From Montifringilla adamsi (taxonomy: Eukaryota > Chordata > Aves > Passeriformes > Passeridae), in contig JAGGNK010012448.1 of NCBI GenBank assembly GCA_017590115.1, positions 1,713,311 to 1,777,310 of the forward strand: DNA of 64,000 bases, given 5' to 3'. Below are positions 1 through 11,200 of the stretch, piece by piece (the first letter of the stretch is position 1; each line of letters begins with the position of its first letter). Under the pieces are notes generated by a model. It was not told the origin of the DNA. It did not search any database and saw only the letters and a program-made list of their open reading frames with translations. The translations under genes and the position numbers were made by a program.

Positions 1-1520
1 TGCTGTGTTCAAAATTAACCACTAGATCATTCTTAGTTTTGTTTGAAAGTTATCAGTTCACACAGACTATTTGAAATTAGAACTGTCCTTACTTCTACTG
101 AAGACAGTCACATGAGATATTTTTCCTGCTGTATCAGGTGGGAGGACGTGATGGCCTCTTTGTGCTGAGAGAAACCCCAGGAGTCAGCAGAGCACATTCA
201 ACTGTCATACAGCTATAAAGTGGTATGAAATATAATATCCCACAGCTTTTAGTCCTGTAGTAGAGTCAGCTAAAGCACTTAGACATCACCATGGCTATAG
301 TCTAGTTCAGTGCAGCTGAGCGTGAGCTGAGCTGTTATTTTTGTATAGCTGTTTCAGAAATCAAGTGCTTTTGGAGGAGGGTCAGCCTGTCACCAAAAGC
401 ATTTATGTTACAAACACATATTTAACTTCTCATAGAAGTTCTTGAGTATTTACTTAGAGACAATTTCACTTGTAGAACAAAAACAATCATTGGAATACTT
501 ATTTTTGTAGTCTTCTCCAGTTGTGTAAATATTGAGGAAAGTATACATCAAGCCTGTTAATGGATTTAGGCTCATAAGAACATATTCTTTTTCTTTATGC
601 TTTTGGAGCAGGTGAGAGGAAACCCTCTTTTAATAACCCTTCAGTGGAAGAAATGTTCAATAGAATTAATTCTATTTTTTCCTGTCTCATTTTATACTGT
701 GTTGCTGACATGAATTTTCTTTTCTGCAATTTCCCTTCTGAGAAAAGAAGATTCCTTAAATTGGTAGAAACAAAAAATTAGTGTGGCTTTATTTTGTGAT
801 TATTTTATAGTTTGTTTTACTTTTCTGCTCTGAGTCATGTAATCTTTAATGTCTTTTGGTTTAAATCCCCCATTAATTTTGTTTGATGTTTCCTGTTTAG
901 AAGATCCTTTAGGAACGCTTTATTACATCTCCATTTTTGTCCACCTCTCCAATATTTTATGGCAATATTTTTTAGTCATACATTGTAGTAAGTAATAACT
1001 TTGGGGTTTTTAATACACTTATTTTATTTCTCTCATGGTACAAAATTAACTCTCCTTAGGTGGAGAAAGGTGAAATTGGCCATGTTCACAATTATTCAGC
1101 TTTTAGATTTGAACTATTGTCAAAGTGTGATATATTCAGGAAGTAAATTCTAATAGGATTATAATCTCAAATGTTATTCTGACCTTTTATAAATAAAAAG
1201 GCCTACACAGGTAATTTTTCCACTCTTGTAAATTAAAAAAAAAGGACTGTTCTCTGACACTGAGGTCAGTGGACATGGCAGTGTCTACTTTATTATTGAA
1301 CTGTGCCTTCCAAAACAGGGTGGCCACATTAAAACTGGATTATCCCATCTCCCAAATAGTCTTCATTGAGACAGAATCATGGGAGATGCTAGCTGTGGTG
1401 CAACCAATGCCAGGGGTTGTTCTAAACAATAGAACAGCATAGGTAGTTGAGTTTCAGTGTCTTTGTCTGGGAACAGGCACTTACAGAATCATTAGCTGCA
1501 GTCAAGGGGACTGACAGACA
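1..1520. other. intergenic, no feature recognised
   Basis: AT-rich DNA upstream of the first LTR. No open frame with protein character, no RNA gene and no recognisable repeat was seen. Confidence 0.6.
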
Positions 1521-2085
1521 CCATCTGGTTTTGACTGGGGTAGTGTTAATTTTCTTCATGTGGCTAGCACAAAGATGTGTTTTCCATTTCTGCTGAAAAC
1601 AGGGGTAATAACACAGAAATTGTTAATGCTGAGCAGGGCTTACACAGAGCCAAGGCCTTCTCCACTTTTTCATACAGCTGTACCGGTGAGGTCTTTGTGG
1701 GTGTCTGAGGGCTTGTGAGGGCAAACAGCCAGGACAGGTGACCCCAACTGACCAAAGGGATATTCCTGACCATATGACATCATGCTCAGTGAATAAAGTG
1801 TGAGGAAGAAGAAGGGGTGTTTGGAGTGATGGCATTTATATTATCAGGTCACTTTACACGTAATGGGGCCCTGGAGATGGCTAAACACCTGCCTGCCCTT
1901 GGGAAGCAGTGAATGAATTCCTTGTTTTGCTTTGCTTGTGTGTGTGGCTTTTGCTTTCCCTGTTAAACTGTATTTATCTCATGAGTTTTCTCACTTTTAT
2001 GCTTCCAATTCTGTCCATGATCCTGCTGGTGGAGGAGTGAGTGAGTGGCTGCATGGGGATTGCTGGCTGGGGTTAAACCTTGTCC
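1521..2085 (+). mobile_element. solo LTR, avian ERVL type, diverged
   Basis: The order of recognisable blocks matches avian ERVL-type LTRs: a start with TGGTTTTGACTGGGGTAG and GTTAATTTTCTTCAT, then TGCTGAGCAGGGCTTACACA near 1628, ACCCCAACTGACCAAAGGGA near 1742, a CATATGACATCATGCTCAGT block near 1773 with AATAAAG (promoter/poly(A) region), GGAGATGGCTAAACACCTGC near 1872, and an end near GGGGTTAAACC at 2070-2079. The ends are eroded and no clear target-site duplication was found. No internal retroviral genes flank it. Small ORFs inside are by-products. Confidence 0.8.
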
Positions 2086-5000
2086 CCAAAATTGTTGTCA
2101 GCGGGGCATTGTGATGCCACATCATATCAGTGATGTTTTCCCCAGGAATATTGCCCAGAAGCGTCAAACTGTAGGAATGTCCAATGGCCCTGTGGGCACT
2201 GAGCATTTCCACAGCAAACATCCCTCTTGGAATCCACAAGTAAGACATTCTTCCCTCATTCTTTTAAGGCCTGCCCTGTTGATGGTGCACAGAGTTTGCC
2301 TAACATGAATAGCAGAAGGTTTAATGAAGTGAAACAGTGACAGCCACTTTTGCCTAGGATAAAGTAGGAAGAAGTACTGAATATGTGTGTCTTCTTTAGG
2401 GAGAAACCTGAAGGTAAGGGCATTACACACAAGATTGGAGATTAATTCAGTCTTCCTCTCTGTCTCAACAGATTTAAGTATTTTTTGCTCTATGTAAACA
2501 AATATCTTTCAGACTCTCTTACAGCTGCTCAAGTGGTTGCATAGATACAATTTAGTCAGAACCTGTGAAAATAATGTAAGATTTTTTGGACCAGACAGAG
2601 AGAAATAAAAGGTGGATTAGAGACCAACTGGCATATGGAAAATTGTCATCTAGCATTTTCATTAAAGAATATTTTTGTCTAGTTACAATGCACTGTAAAA
2701 CATAGATGCTTGGCACAGTGGCTTTGAGCAGCTGTGTGCTTCTCAATTCCATCACTCCCTGATGTACCTTTGTGGTTCGAACATTTGCATGAGGAAAAAT
2801 AAAGATAACCTTAATTTTCTTCAGGCAAGGCAGTGATTTAAACTTGAATCTTTTGCTTCTGGGGAAATGTTCCAACACATTGAGCAAGAAAGGGAGATAG
2901 GTAGAGGGTGAAACAGTGACCATTGTGTTTGCAAGGGAAACCTGGACCTTACTGTGTTTTTGAAGGAGCTTTGGCATCATTTTGCAGAAAAAGGTCAAAG
3001 CTAATCCTAACTGGAAGGAGACATGTCTTTTTAACCTAACACTATTTATCTCTGTCCTGAAAAGGACACTTCTCTCTGTTTTCAGCAGTGCTCATTGTTA
3101 ACAGGATTTGCACATAGGGAATTGCATTTTGAGATGTCCATTTCTTTACAAACAAAGACATTTCATCAGCAGGTATGGTTTGGTCTTGACTATTAGAATT
3201 GGAAAAAAACTATGTAGACTACCCAAATCAAGGAAGGCTTCCCATAAACAATGCAATTCATAGGTGTTTATTGCTAGCTGCTTTTGTTATTCAAAAACAC
3301 TACAGATTTTGAGAATTGGCAATATAATAACATGTCTTTAGAACAGTCTTTTAATGTTATTTTTTGGGGGCTGGAGAGCATTAGAGCAGCATGAGGGTGA
3401 CAGCTAACATGTCCAAACTAGGCCCAGCAGTCATTTTCAGTCATTTCAGCATCTCCATGGATATTCAGTTGATCATACAGACAAGCTTTTAAAAAGACTG
3501 CCAATACTTAATACTTTCTGCAAAATCTCCTTGAGTACTTTGATATTTAAACAACAAGGGTCACTTTTGTCTTTTCCAGGCTGAAGATTCTTCACCTGAA
3601 AGATTTATACTTCATGATCTGGAGTTTGTTAAAGAGTTATAATACCATGAGGGTCTTTTACAACTTCATTGTCTGAACTGATAAATGTTTAGGAGAATAA
3701 AAAAAAAAAATTGTATATCCTGAGAAACATTTTTGGCTTTTAAATGCATCTCTTCTTAGACAAAAAACTTTTATTGTCACTTTTTGTGTCATTTTATCAC
3801 AAAGTCAAAGCACAAAATTGTGTTCTCTCAAAATATTATTTTTTAATTTCCTGGACTAAGTTTTTAAAGACATAGATTATGCCTTTTTGAGGGTGAATCA
3901 TATTCAGTAGTACTAAAAATTATGCAGCAGGGAATGAGAGCATGCAGAAATCAGATCTGGTCAGACTTGGCACCTATCTTATGTGTTTCACATAAAGTGC
4001 ATGCCAGGATAGAACCAGATAAACAGTTAGTTTAATGCCATCAAAGCACATTTTGATGCATCAAAGCACAGAAAATGCCATCTAAGTAATACAGAGTGCA
4101 AAAGGAGACACTGTAAGAGAATGGCAGAAAATGGAAACCAGTAGGAAGAGCCACTACCACAGCCCATCTCCTGGAGAACTCCCAGACTCTGCTCTTCATG
4201 TGCCTCTGCACACTGTGCTTCCCTTCCTGATGGTAGGGGTGAGGAAGAAGTCCTGGTACCAAGTAGGTACAAAAGGTACAGTTTGGCACAGATGGAGTGC
4301 CACACTGGGGTTGTGATGCTTTGAGATCTATAGTGACATGTAGAGATGATAGAGTTTGTGTTGGAGGATGAGAAAATGGAGAAGGTTTATATAATTAGTT
4401 TTCAGGGTGTCATAGTTAATAGGATAACTGTGTGTGATATGAACTGTTTTCAATATCACTGGTTGATTCTATTTGATTTATGCTCTCTTGATGTCATGTG
4501 CTTTCCAAGTAGATTGCACAGTTTATGCTAAACCGCTTAAATTGTCCTAACGTAAAACAGGAAAAGGTGAATAAGAGTATAAGCCACCACAGAGGGCTAA
4601 ATTTTCTTTCTTAGCCAATCCTAATGCTGGGAAATTTAGTTAAAGTATGCAGAAAATATCAAAAATATACATTCTGTCCTTAGTAAAAGACCAGAATAGT
4701 ATGGATGACATTGCAGATAATGCCCAAGTCCACAAACAATAATGATGAAAAGTAAATCAGTGAATAATTTTTCCAATTTATGTTCTATTTCCTAACTTTT
4801 CAATGCTTGATGCTCCAAGTTAAAAATCTTCCTTTAATATGTATGTAAGGTACCTAAGACAACATATAGAGAGGAATGAGAAGAAGGCTGTTATTTCAGG
4901 CATTGAATCTGACTGGAGCACAGCATTCCAGCCTTTTTGGGCTTCTCCATAGCTCTGCATAGCTACCTTCAGAGACCACATGCGTTCAAATAGCATAGTT

Positions 5001-5971
5001 CCATAGTTTATCCCAGTGGTCAGCTCAGCTCCTCTGCTCTTTTGCTTCCTGGGACAATAGATATCATGTGTGGCCAGCCTTTCTTTTCTGACTAACCTGT
5101 CTCTTCCAATCTGTAACATTTAACCTCTGTCTCTAAAACAGTGTCAAAATCCACTTTTTTCCACTCAGTAAAATAGGACACTTTAGTAGTGATACAATAA
5201 ATGCTTTCTTGCTCATCTGTTGCCTTAGGTCTCTCTAAAGTTCCTAAGAATGATTTAATTTTCTCTTCTGCCTCTTCAGCCAAATAAATGTTTGGGCTAG
5301 CTTGTGAGTTTCATGGCACAATGAAGCAAAACAGATGATAGACTGAAAATTGAATGCATGGTATTCCTGTATCTTCAGTGTCTTATGCACGAATTTAAAA
5401 CTTCTCTTATGAATTTAAGAGATTAAGAGTACTATGGCACATAAAGAGTGCCTTGTAGTTGCATACTTATTTAATTTAGAGTCGATTTGAAGAGCAGGTC
5501 ATTCTAAAAACAGGGACATGATTTCAGAAGAAAGCATGCCATTGCCTGCTGGTAATCCTGGTCTCACCACTCTTTGGTCCATTAAGACCATTCTTTGGTC
5601 TTAACAAATAAACCATTCATTATCTTTGTGCAGTTGTGTCAGAACTATTCAACTAAACCATGGCCTGCCAAGCAAGCATGGGCTGTGTAGTATCATGAAC
5701 CATGCAAGCATGAACCATTGCAAGGATGATCTGTTTTGCAGAATACACCTGTGCCATGGCACTGCTAAATGATACACTGTGCTTCATGCCAGTACCTGAG
5801 ATTTGTGTGACAAAACTTCTCTAACAGAAAAAGAAAAGGAAAAAAAGCCAACAGGGACTACCTGTCCAAAGTCTATGCTTAGCAGTCCAAAGTAGTGACT
5901 ACCACTAAAGATACAAGAGTACATAAAAGAGTGGGTAGGATAGCTGACCAATGTCAACTCAACACCCCAAC

Positions 5972-5972
<1 letters not shown>

Positions 5973-6019
<47 letters not shown>

Positions 6020-6027
6020 AAAAAAAA
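5973..6027 (+). repeat. poly(A) tract, 45 uninterrupted A then G then A9
   Basis: An uninterrupted A run covers 5973-6017, followed by a G and nine more A. The downstream text repeats AAAAAGCAAATAAG twice (about 6021-6058). It could be a slippage-expanded homopolymer or the tail of a retrocopy, but nothing upstream resembles a processed gene. Confidence 0.9.
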
Positions 6028-6631
6028 GCAAATAAGCTGTAAGAAAAAAGCAAATAAGGCGAGCACATTGATTTGAGCGGGAACTCCCTGTCTCTCCCTC
6101 TCTGGCCAGTCAGACACACTCAGACCTAGATGAGGCTGTTCCAGTTCATCTCATGACCTTGTCCACTCTGAAAGCCAAATGTCTCACCTCCTATAAACAG
6201 AGCTGGGTTGTATATACAAGAGAAGTTTCTCTCTTTTGATGGCTGAACAACCCTTCATCAACCCCTTAAGGGCTCCATGACTTTAACATTTTAGTTATAA
6301 AAATTTGATGGATAAATAAAAGACCATAGAACAGGAAGAATACTTTTGTTAAATTAGTTCTGGCTTACTAAAACACTAAGAAACTGATGATGAGCCACTT
6401 TACTATTATTAGTAATTTTGCAATTGTGTGGTGGAAATGTAAGGAAATGTGTAAAATCATAAGTTTAAGTCTTTCTGCTATCTCATACTTTTAAGCTAAA
6501 ACTTGTATTTCAAATTGCTTAACAGATATATTTCCTTAAAGTGTGGGAAACATTTTATGAAACTCTTTATTGTCTAGAGAAAGACTGTTGGCTGTCTGCC
6601 GAATCCTGATGGGTTAATAATCAAAAGCTGT

Positions 6632-6654
6632 AAAAAAAAAAAAAAAAAAAAAAA
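6632..6654 (+). repeat. poly(A) tract, 23 nt
   Basis: Homopolymer of 23 A following AAAGCTGT. No target duplication or retrocopy body recognised. Confidence 0.9.
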
Positions 6655-7364
6655 TCCCTTTGAGGGCATTCCACATCTTAGGCAAAGGAGAATTACCATT
6701 TACAGTATGTGCTTCATTCTGAGGAGAGGTAAGATGGACTATTTATGCTTTGCTATATCACATAATTAGACTATGTTTTGGTCAACAGGGAAATGCTGTT
6801 TTGACCGTTAGATTTGTAGTCTGTTTATCACAACTGTGGTATAACACAATTTACATTTGCAGATAGACATTAACAAGAATAAGCGTAGGGAAATAAATAA
6901 TAATTTAAAAACATCCCTTAGATTCAGTTGGAATCTGAGTCTTGAATCTGACCTCAACAAGGAAGAGATATTGACTTCTGTCAAGAAAGACACTAGTTCT
7001 TCACAAAGCACTGAAAAGCTGTCTCCTCTGGTTTATTGATTTGAATATATCTTTTGTATTTCCAGTTTAAGATGGTATTTTAACAGTCTACATTTCTAAA
7101 TCACTGGTGGTGAGACATCTGTGAGCACATACCCACAAGGTATAACTCCAAGACTATTCGTTCCAGAGAGAATTTATCTGTTCAAACTTTGTATCATCAT
7201 GTGGCTTCTGGGTCTTTCATGAACGTGAAGACTATTTTTACTATGTTGGAAAACGGAAGTTAGGTTTAACACCTTACGGTGTCCGCATAGTATTGGGACT
7301 CACATTTGAGTGCTGCAGGGGGGTGACACATGTTTTTACACCCTACGTTGCTCTCTAGTTACCT

Positions 7365-8250
7365 GTGCCGTCCGCAACACGCTGGGCCCGAGGGAGCCCC
7401 GTCCCCCTACACTCCGGGGGGCAGCGGGGCCGCTGCCGGCTCGGGACCGCCCTGCTGTCCCGGGGGTGCCGCCAGCCCTGCCCGGGACCTGCCCTGGCCA
7501 GGAGCCGCCACCTGCGATCCGCCTCCCGGCCGTGCCCGGCCCCGCGGGGCGCCGGGGCGGAGCAGGACCCGGCCCGCCCCGCTGAGCCGCAGGTAGGGCA
7601 GCCACCCACCCGGTGCCGTCGCTTTCGGTCCGCGGTCGGAGTCTCCGCGCTCCCGGCGCTGGCCGATGGATCCCGAGGCGGCGAGGGACGAGTTGTCCCG
7701 CTTGCGCGCCCTCTTCCTGGCGTGCGACGCCAGCGGCTCGGGCCGCATCGAGCGGGAGGACTTCGCTGCTCTCTGTGCCGAGCTGCGGGTGCAGCCGGCC
7801 GAGGCCGAGGCCATCTTCCAGCGCCTCGACAGCGACCGCGACGGGGCCATCACCTTCCCGGAGTTCGCCCGAGGCTTCCGCGGCGCCACGCGGCCGCAGC
7901 CCGCTGGCAGCGAGCCGGGGGGCGAGGACATGGAGGAGGAAGAGGCGTCAGCGGTTTGGGTCGCCGCGGGGCTGGAACAGCCCTGGAAGGACTTCGAGGT
8001 GCGGCTCGGGGACGAGGCGAGGTACATCCCCAGGTAAGGTCCGGACCCTCCCGCTCCGTCCCATCCCAACCCCGTGGTGTGAGCGGGTCCGAGGCCCCGC
8101 GGCTGGCGGCTGAGCTGTGGGCACCCCGGCCCCGCCGCTGCCGAGCCGGCCCTGCCGTCCTGCGGGGCGGGAGCGGCTCTCCTGGCGAAGCCGCCGCCGG
8201 CGCTGATGCAATCCCAGCTGGGGAGCGGCCGAGTAGCTGACCCCTCGCCC
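7365..8250 (+). promoter_or_regulatory. RASEF: CpG island with RASEF promoter and 5' UTR
   Basis: The sequence changes abruptly from AT-rich to very GC- and CpG-rich here and back again near 8.3-8.5 kb. It carries GC-box matches (GGGGCGG at 7554-7560; CCGCCCC at 7574-7580) and no obvious TATA box close to the ATG, as expected of a dispersed CpG-island promoter. The transcription start cannot be placed exactly; the 5' UTR probably begins within 7400-7650. A donor-like CAG|GTAGGG at 7590-7598 upstream of the ATG might allow 5' UTR splicing. Long open frames in other phases here reflect the lack of AT-rich stops. Confidence 0.8.
7666..8033 (+). CDS. RASEF: RASEF exon 1 (EF-hands 1 and 2)
   Basis: Encodes residues 1-122 plus two bases of codon 123 and ends CAG|GTAAGG. 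It holds both EF-hands: loop 1 runs [12 protein letters not shown] (position 12 is Asp) and loop 2 runs [12 protein letters not shown], a canonical Ca2+ loop. An acidic MEEEEAS stretch follows before the conserved [11 protein letters not shown] end. The exon is very GC-rich, unlike all later exons, because it lies in the CpG island. The start context has G at +4. Confidence 0.95.
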
Positions 8251-11200
8251 CCGTGCCTGCAGGTGAAGAGAGCCCTCCGAACACCTGCTTCCCGGCTGGG
8301 GTGGTTTCCAGCGCTGTTCTTTTAGCGTGCAGCCGCTCCTGGCTTCCTCTGCTCTGTTATGCCAGCGACCCACGTGGGAAAGTGTGGCTGGCAGAACGCG
8401 GAGATGTAAAGTTCTGCCGGCTCCGCAAGAACTTTCTCCTGGTGTTGTTTCCCGACCAGCCCCCAGCATTTTTCTTCCAGCCTAATCAGTCTTTTCCTGG
8501 TAAGGGCTGAGCAGCAACATCGTTGCCTCCACGTTAACGGTGTTGGTAATTATGGCCCGCAGTGTGATGAGCTCACTGAAGTTTGTGACAGTCTTTGTCC
8601 CCGGTCTCAGTGAAGTGAAGACAACTGATGGTAGCTTTGTTGGAGACTAAACCCGTTTAGGACCGGGCTGGTTCCAGTGTACAGAGATGCATTTTGGTGG
8701 CTCTCAGGAATCTGCCTGAAAGCTGAGGTGCTCAAAATTCATATGAAAATGTTTGCCATGGAAAGTACAGAGTGATTCTGCTTCATTTTAAAATTGTAAT
8801 TTATGATAGAAAACAAGTAATCTCAGTTTCAGGACTTGGCAGCTAGTCAAGAGAATTTTTAAAACTCTTGCACGTGAATATATCTCCATGTTGTTTCTGT
8901 ATAGGGCTCTTTAAATTCCTACCTATACCATTTTGGTTCCAGACACATTAAAAATATTTTGGATTATGAGGTGAAAAGTTTCTTCAGAAAATTTTTCAGT
9001 TATTTAACCTACTACTCCTGTGTAAATCCGGAGTAAATTTTCTTTTCTTTCTGGACTAATACTCTTTAGTCTTATTGGACTGCCCCATTTCAGACAGATC
9101 AGTATTTTTGTACAGGTTTTAATTTGTTCATGGTGCTTTCCTTGTTAGACACTTGGTTTCTGAAGAACAAAAGACTGTTTGAAAGCTTGCAGACACAGTG
9201 AATAACCTGAAGTCAGAAACTCAATAGGAGCTGAAAAAAAATCTCACTCATGAACAGTGATAACTTGTGAAAGCATCTGTCTCCTCTTGGTAATAGCTCC
9301 ATTTCAGTATCTTGGTTACTGTTTGCAGCAGCAGTTTCAGTGTAGTCTGACTGTGTAAAAGGATAATGGGAAGGGGAACAGCTTTAATTGGCTCCACTAT
9401 GCAGACACATCTGGTGGTTTTGCTAAATTCATCATGACATAATGTAATTGTGTTTTGGTTCTTTTACATAAAAACTGAAAATAACTAAGTTTTGATGGTT
9501 AAATACTATCATGTAGGCAGTAATTTGGTGAAAATGTTTCTTATTCAGGTTCAGATTTGAACATCCTTCACAGTTGGCTGTATTTATTAATGTGTGTCAG
9601 TGTCAACTGAAAAACAGTGTGCCCTTTGTTTTTTGTCTCTCTCATCCTGAAGTGCTAGAACCAGGTCTGTTCTACAGCTCAGCTTTTTTTCCATTTGTAG
9701 CCCATGTTTTTTTTTTTGTTGAAACGTATGTATAAGGTTTTTTTTCCCATGTTAGTAGTCCTACTAAAATCATTAGGACCACTTACGTGAGCAATGAATA
9801 AGTTGAAATTCTTTGAGGAGTCTTAAGCAGAAGAATATAACAAAATCAAGTGAAGTACAAGCTGGATTTCAAAAAATATATTTATATTTTTGTTTAAATT
9901 ATTTAATTTGTTTTAGTTGTTTGTCACTTCACGTTTTTATTCAGGAAAAGGCAGTACTTTGAAAACTAGAATGGTTTGGAACACACCTGCATCTTCAGTG
10001 CTGTAAAAGAGTTGGCGTCCTTATGCTGGGATTTATTGCTCTTCATATATTTGTTGTGACATTGACATTTGTGAGAAAAGTAATTACAAAGGAGAAATTC
10101 TACAAAGCCAGATGAATGCAGTTGGGAGTCCATGTTTTTTAATCTCTCTTTTTTAATTCTCTGTTTTTTTTATCTTGATCATTTTGGGGTTCAGTTCCTC
10201 AAAATGCTCTGCCTTGTGGCCACAGACTAGCAAGACACTGGGACACATGCTTTGATGCTGTTGGGGTTTATACAGGGAGAAACAAGGCATAGCAAATGGA
10301 AGGAGTGAGGTAAGGGTTGAAGTCAGGAGAAAATGCCACAGTGAACACCTGTGGCCTCTGTCACTCCTCAGCTTGAGTGAATACCCATGGAAATCAAAGG
10401 GAAGATTTCCACGATACACATGGTTCTGTCTCCGTTTCAGAAACTGAAAGTTCAGTTTCTGTGACTGAACTTTTAAAAAGCATAAATACCCTCCATAACG
10501 AGGTGTGAAACCCAGTAACAGCTCTATGCCTTGCCCCAGTCCTCAATGAAGTAGCAGGCATTTAATGCAAAATTATTTACTGCCAAATACTAAAATAAGC
10601 ATATATTATAATGAGCATATTTTGAGTATAATTACTTTTTTGCAAGAGGTAATTTTATTATGGGATGGATCATACCTCTGCTGTTTGGTGTCTAAGTTGC
10701 ACAGTCTAAGATTATACTTCAAAAGATTCAAGTCTGTGCTGAAGCTGTGGTTTTACTGTTTGCAGTTAAACAGGCAGAGTCACATGAAAGAGTCTCTTTA
10801 CAGCCTTGCTCCTTTCCTCCTCACTTGAACAGATTTTTTTGACTAAATTAAGTTAGATTTCTTGGTTAGGTGGTTACTGTGAGTCAAAGTATTGTTTGCC
10901 TTAACCTTTACTTGTGCTTGGTGGGCAGTTTGCCTCTGGGAAAAAAAATGATGGAAAGTCTTTGCAGGCTGATAACCTAATATGTGAAGTCAGACTTTAG
11001 TGGATTTGTACAGGGGGTTGTTTGTTGTGTTTTTTTTTTTTTTTCTTGTTGCTGTTTTGATTTGTTTGGTTTTAATTTTATTTAAAATGGAGCTACCCTT
11101 CTACATTGCTACATTTAATCAGGAATAATGAGTAATTAAACATAGCAGTGCCTTTATGTGTGTTTATAGTGAATTGCCAGCTGGAGATCTGTTTTGTTGA

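Larger units (their letters stand above)
2086..7300. other. intergenic, upstream of RASEF
   Basis: AT-rich DNA with no supported gene. The largest open frame, 2552-2998 on the minus strand (148 codons), has no recognisable domain and no homologue that I know. The stretch includes two long poly(A) tracts listed separately. Confidence 0.55.

Noticed and set aside
2552..2998. 148-codon minus-strand open frame
   Set aside because: No recognisable domain, no promoter or splice context and ordinary AT-rich composition; likely chance.
5784..6119. Minus-strand frame with a long poly-Phe run
   Set aside because: Simply the translation of the 45-base poly(A) tract; not a protein.
7365..8240. Long overlapping open frames in the CpG island (291 codons + strand, 220 codons - strand and others)
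   Set aside because: They are Arg/Pro/Gly/Ala-rich shadows caused by the scarcity of AT-rich stop codons. The real frame is the EF-hand exon beginning at 7666.
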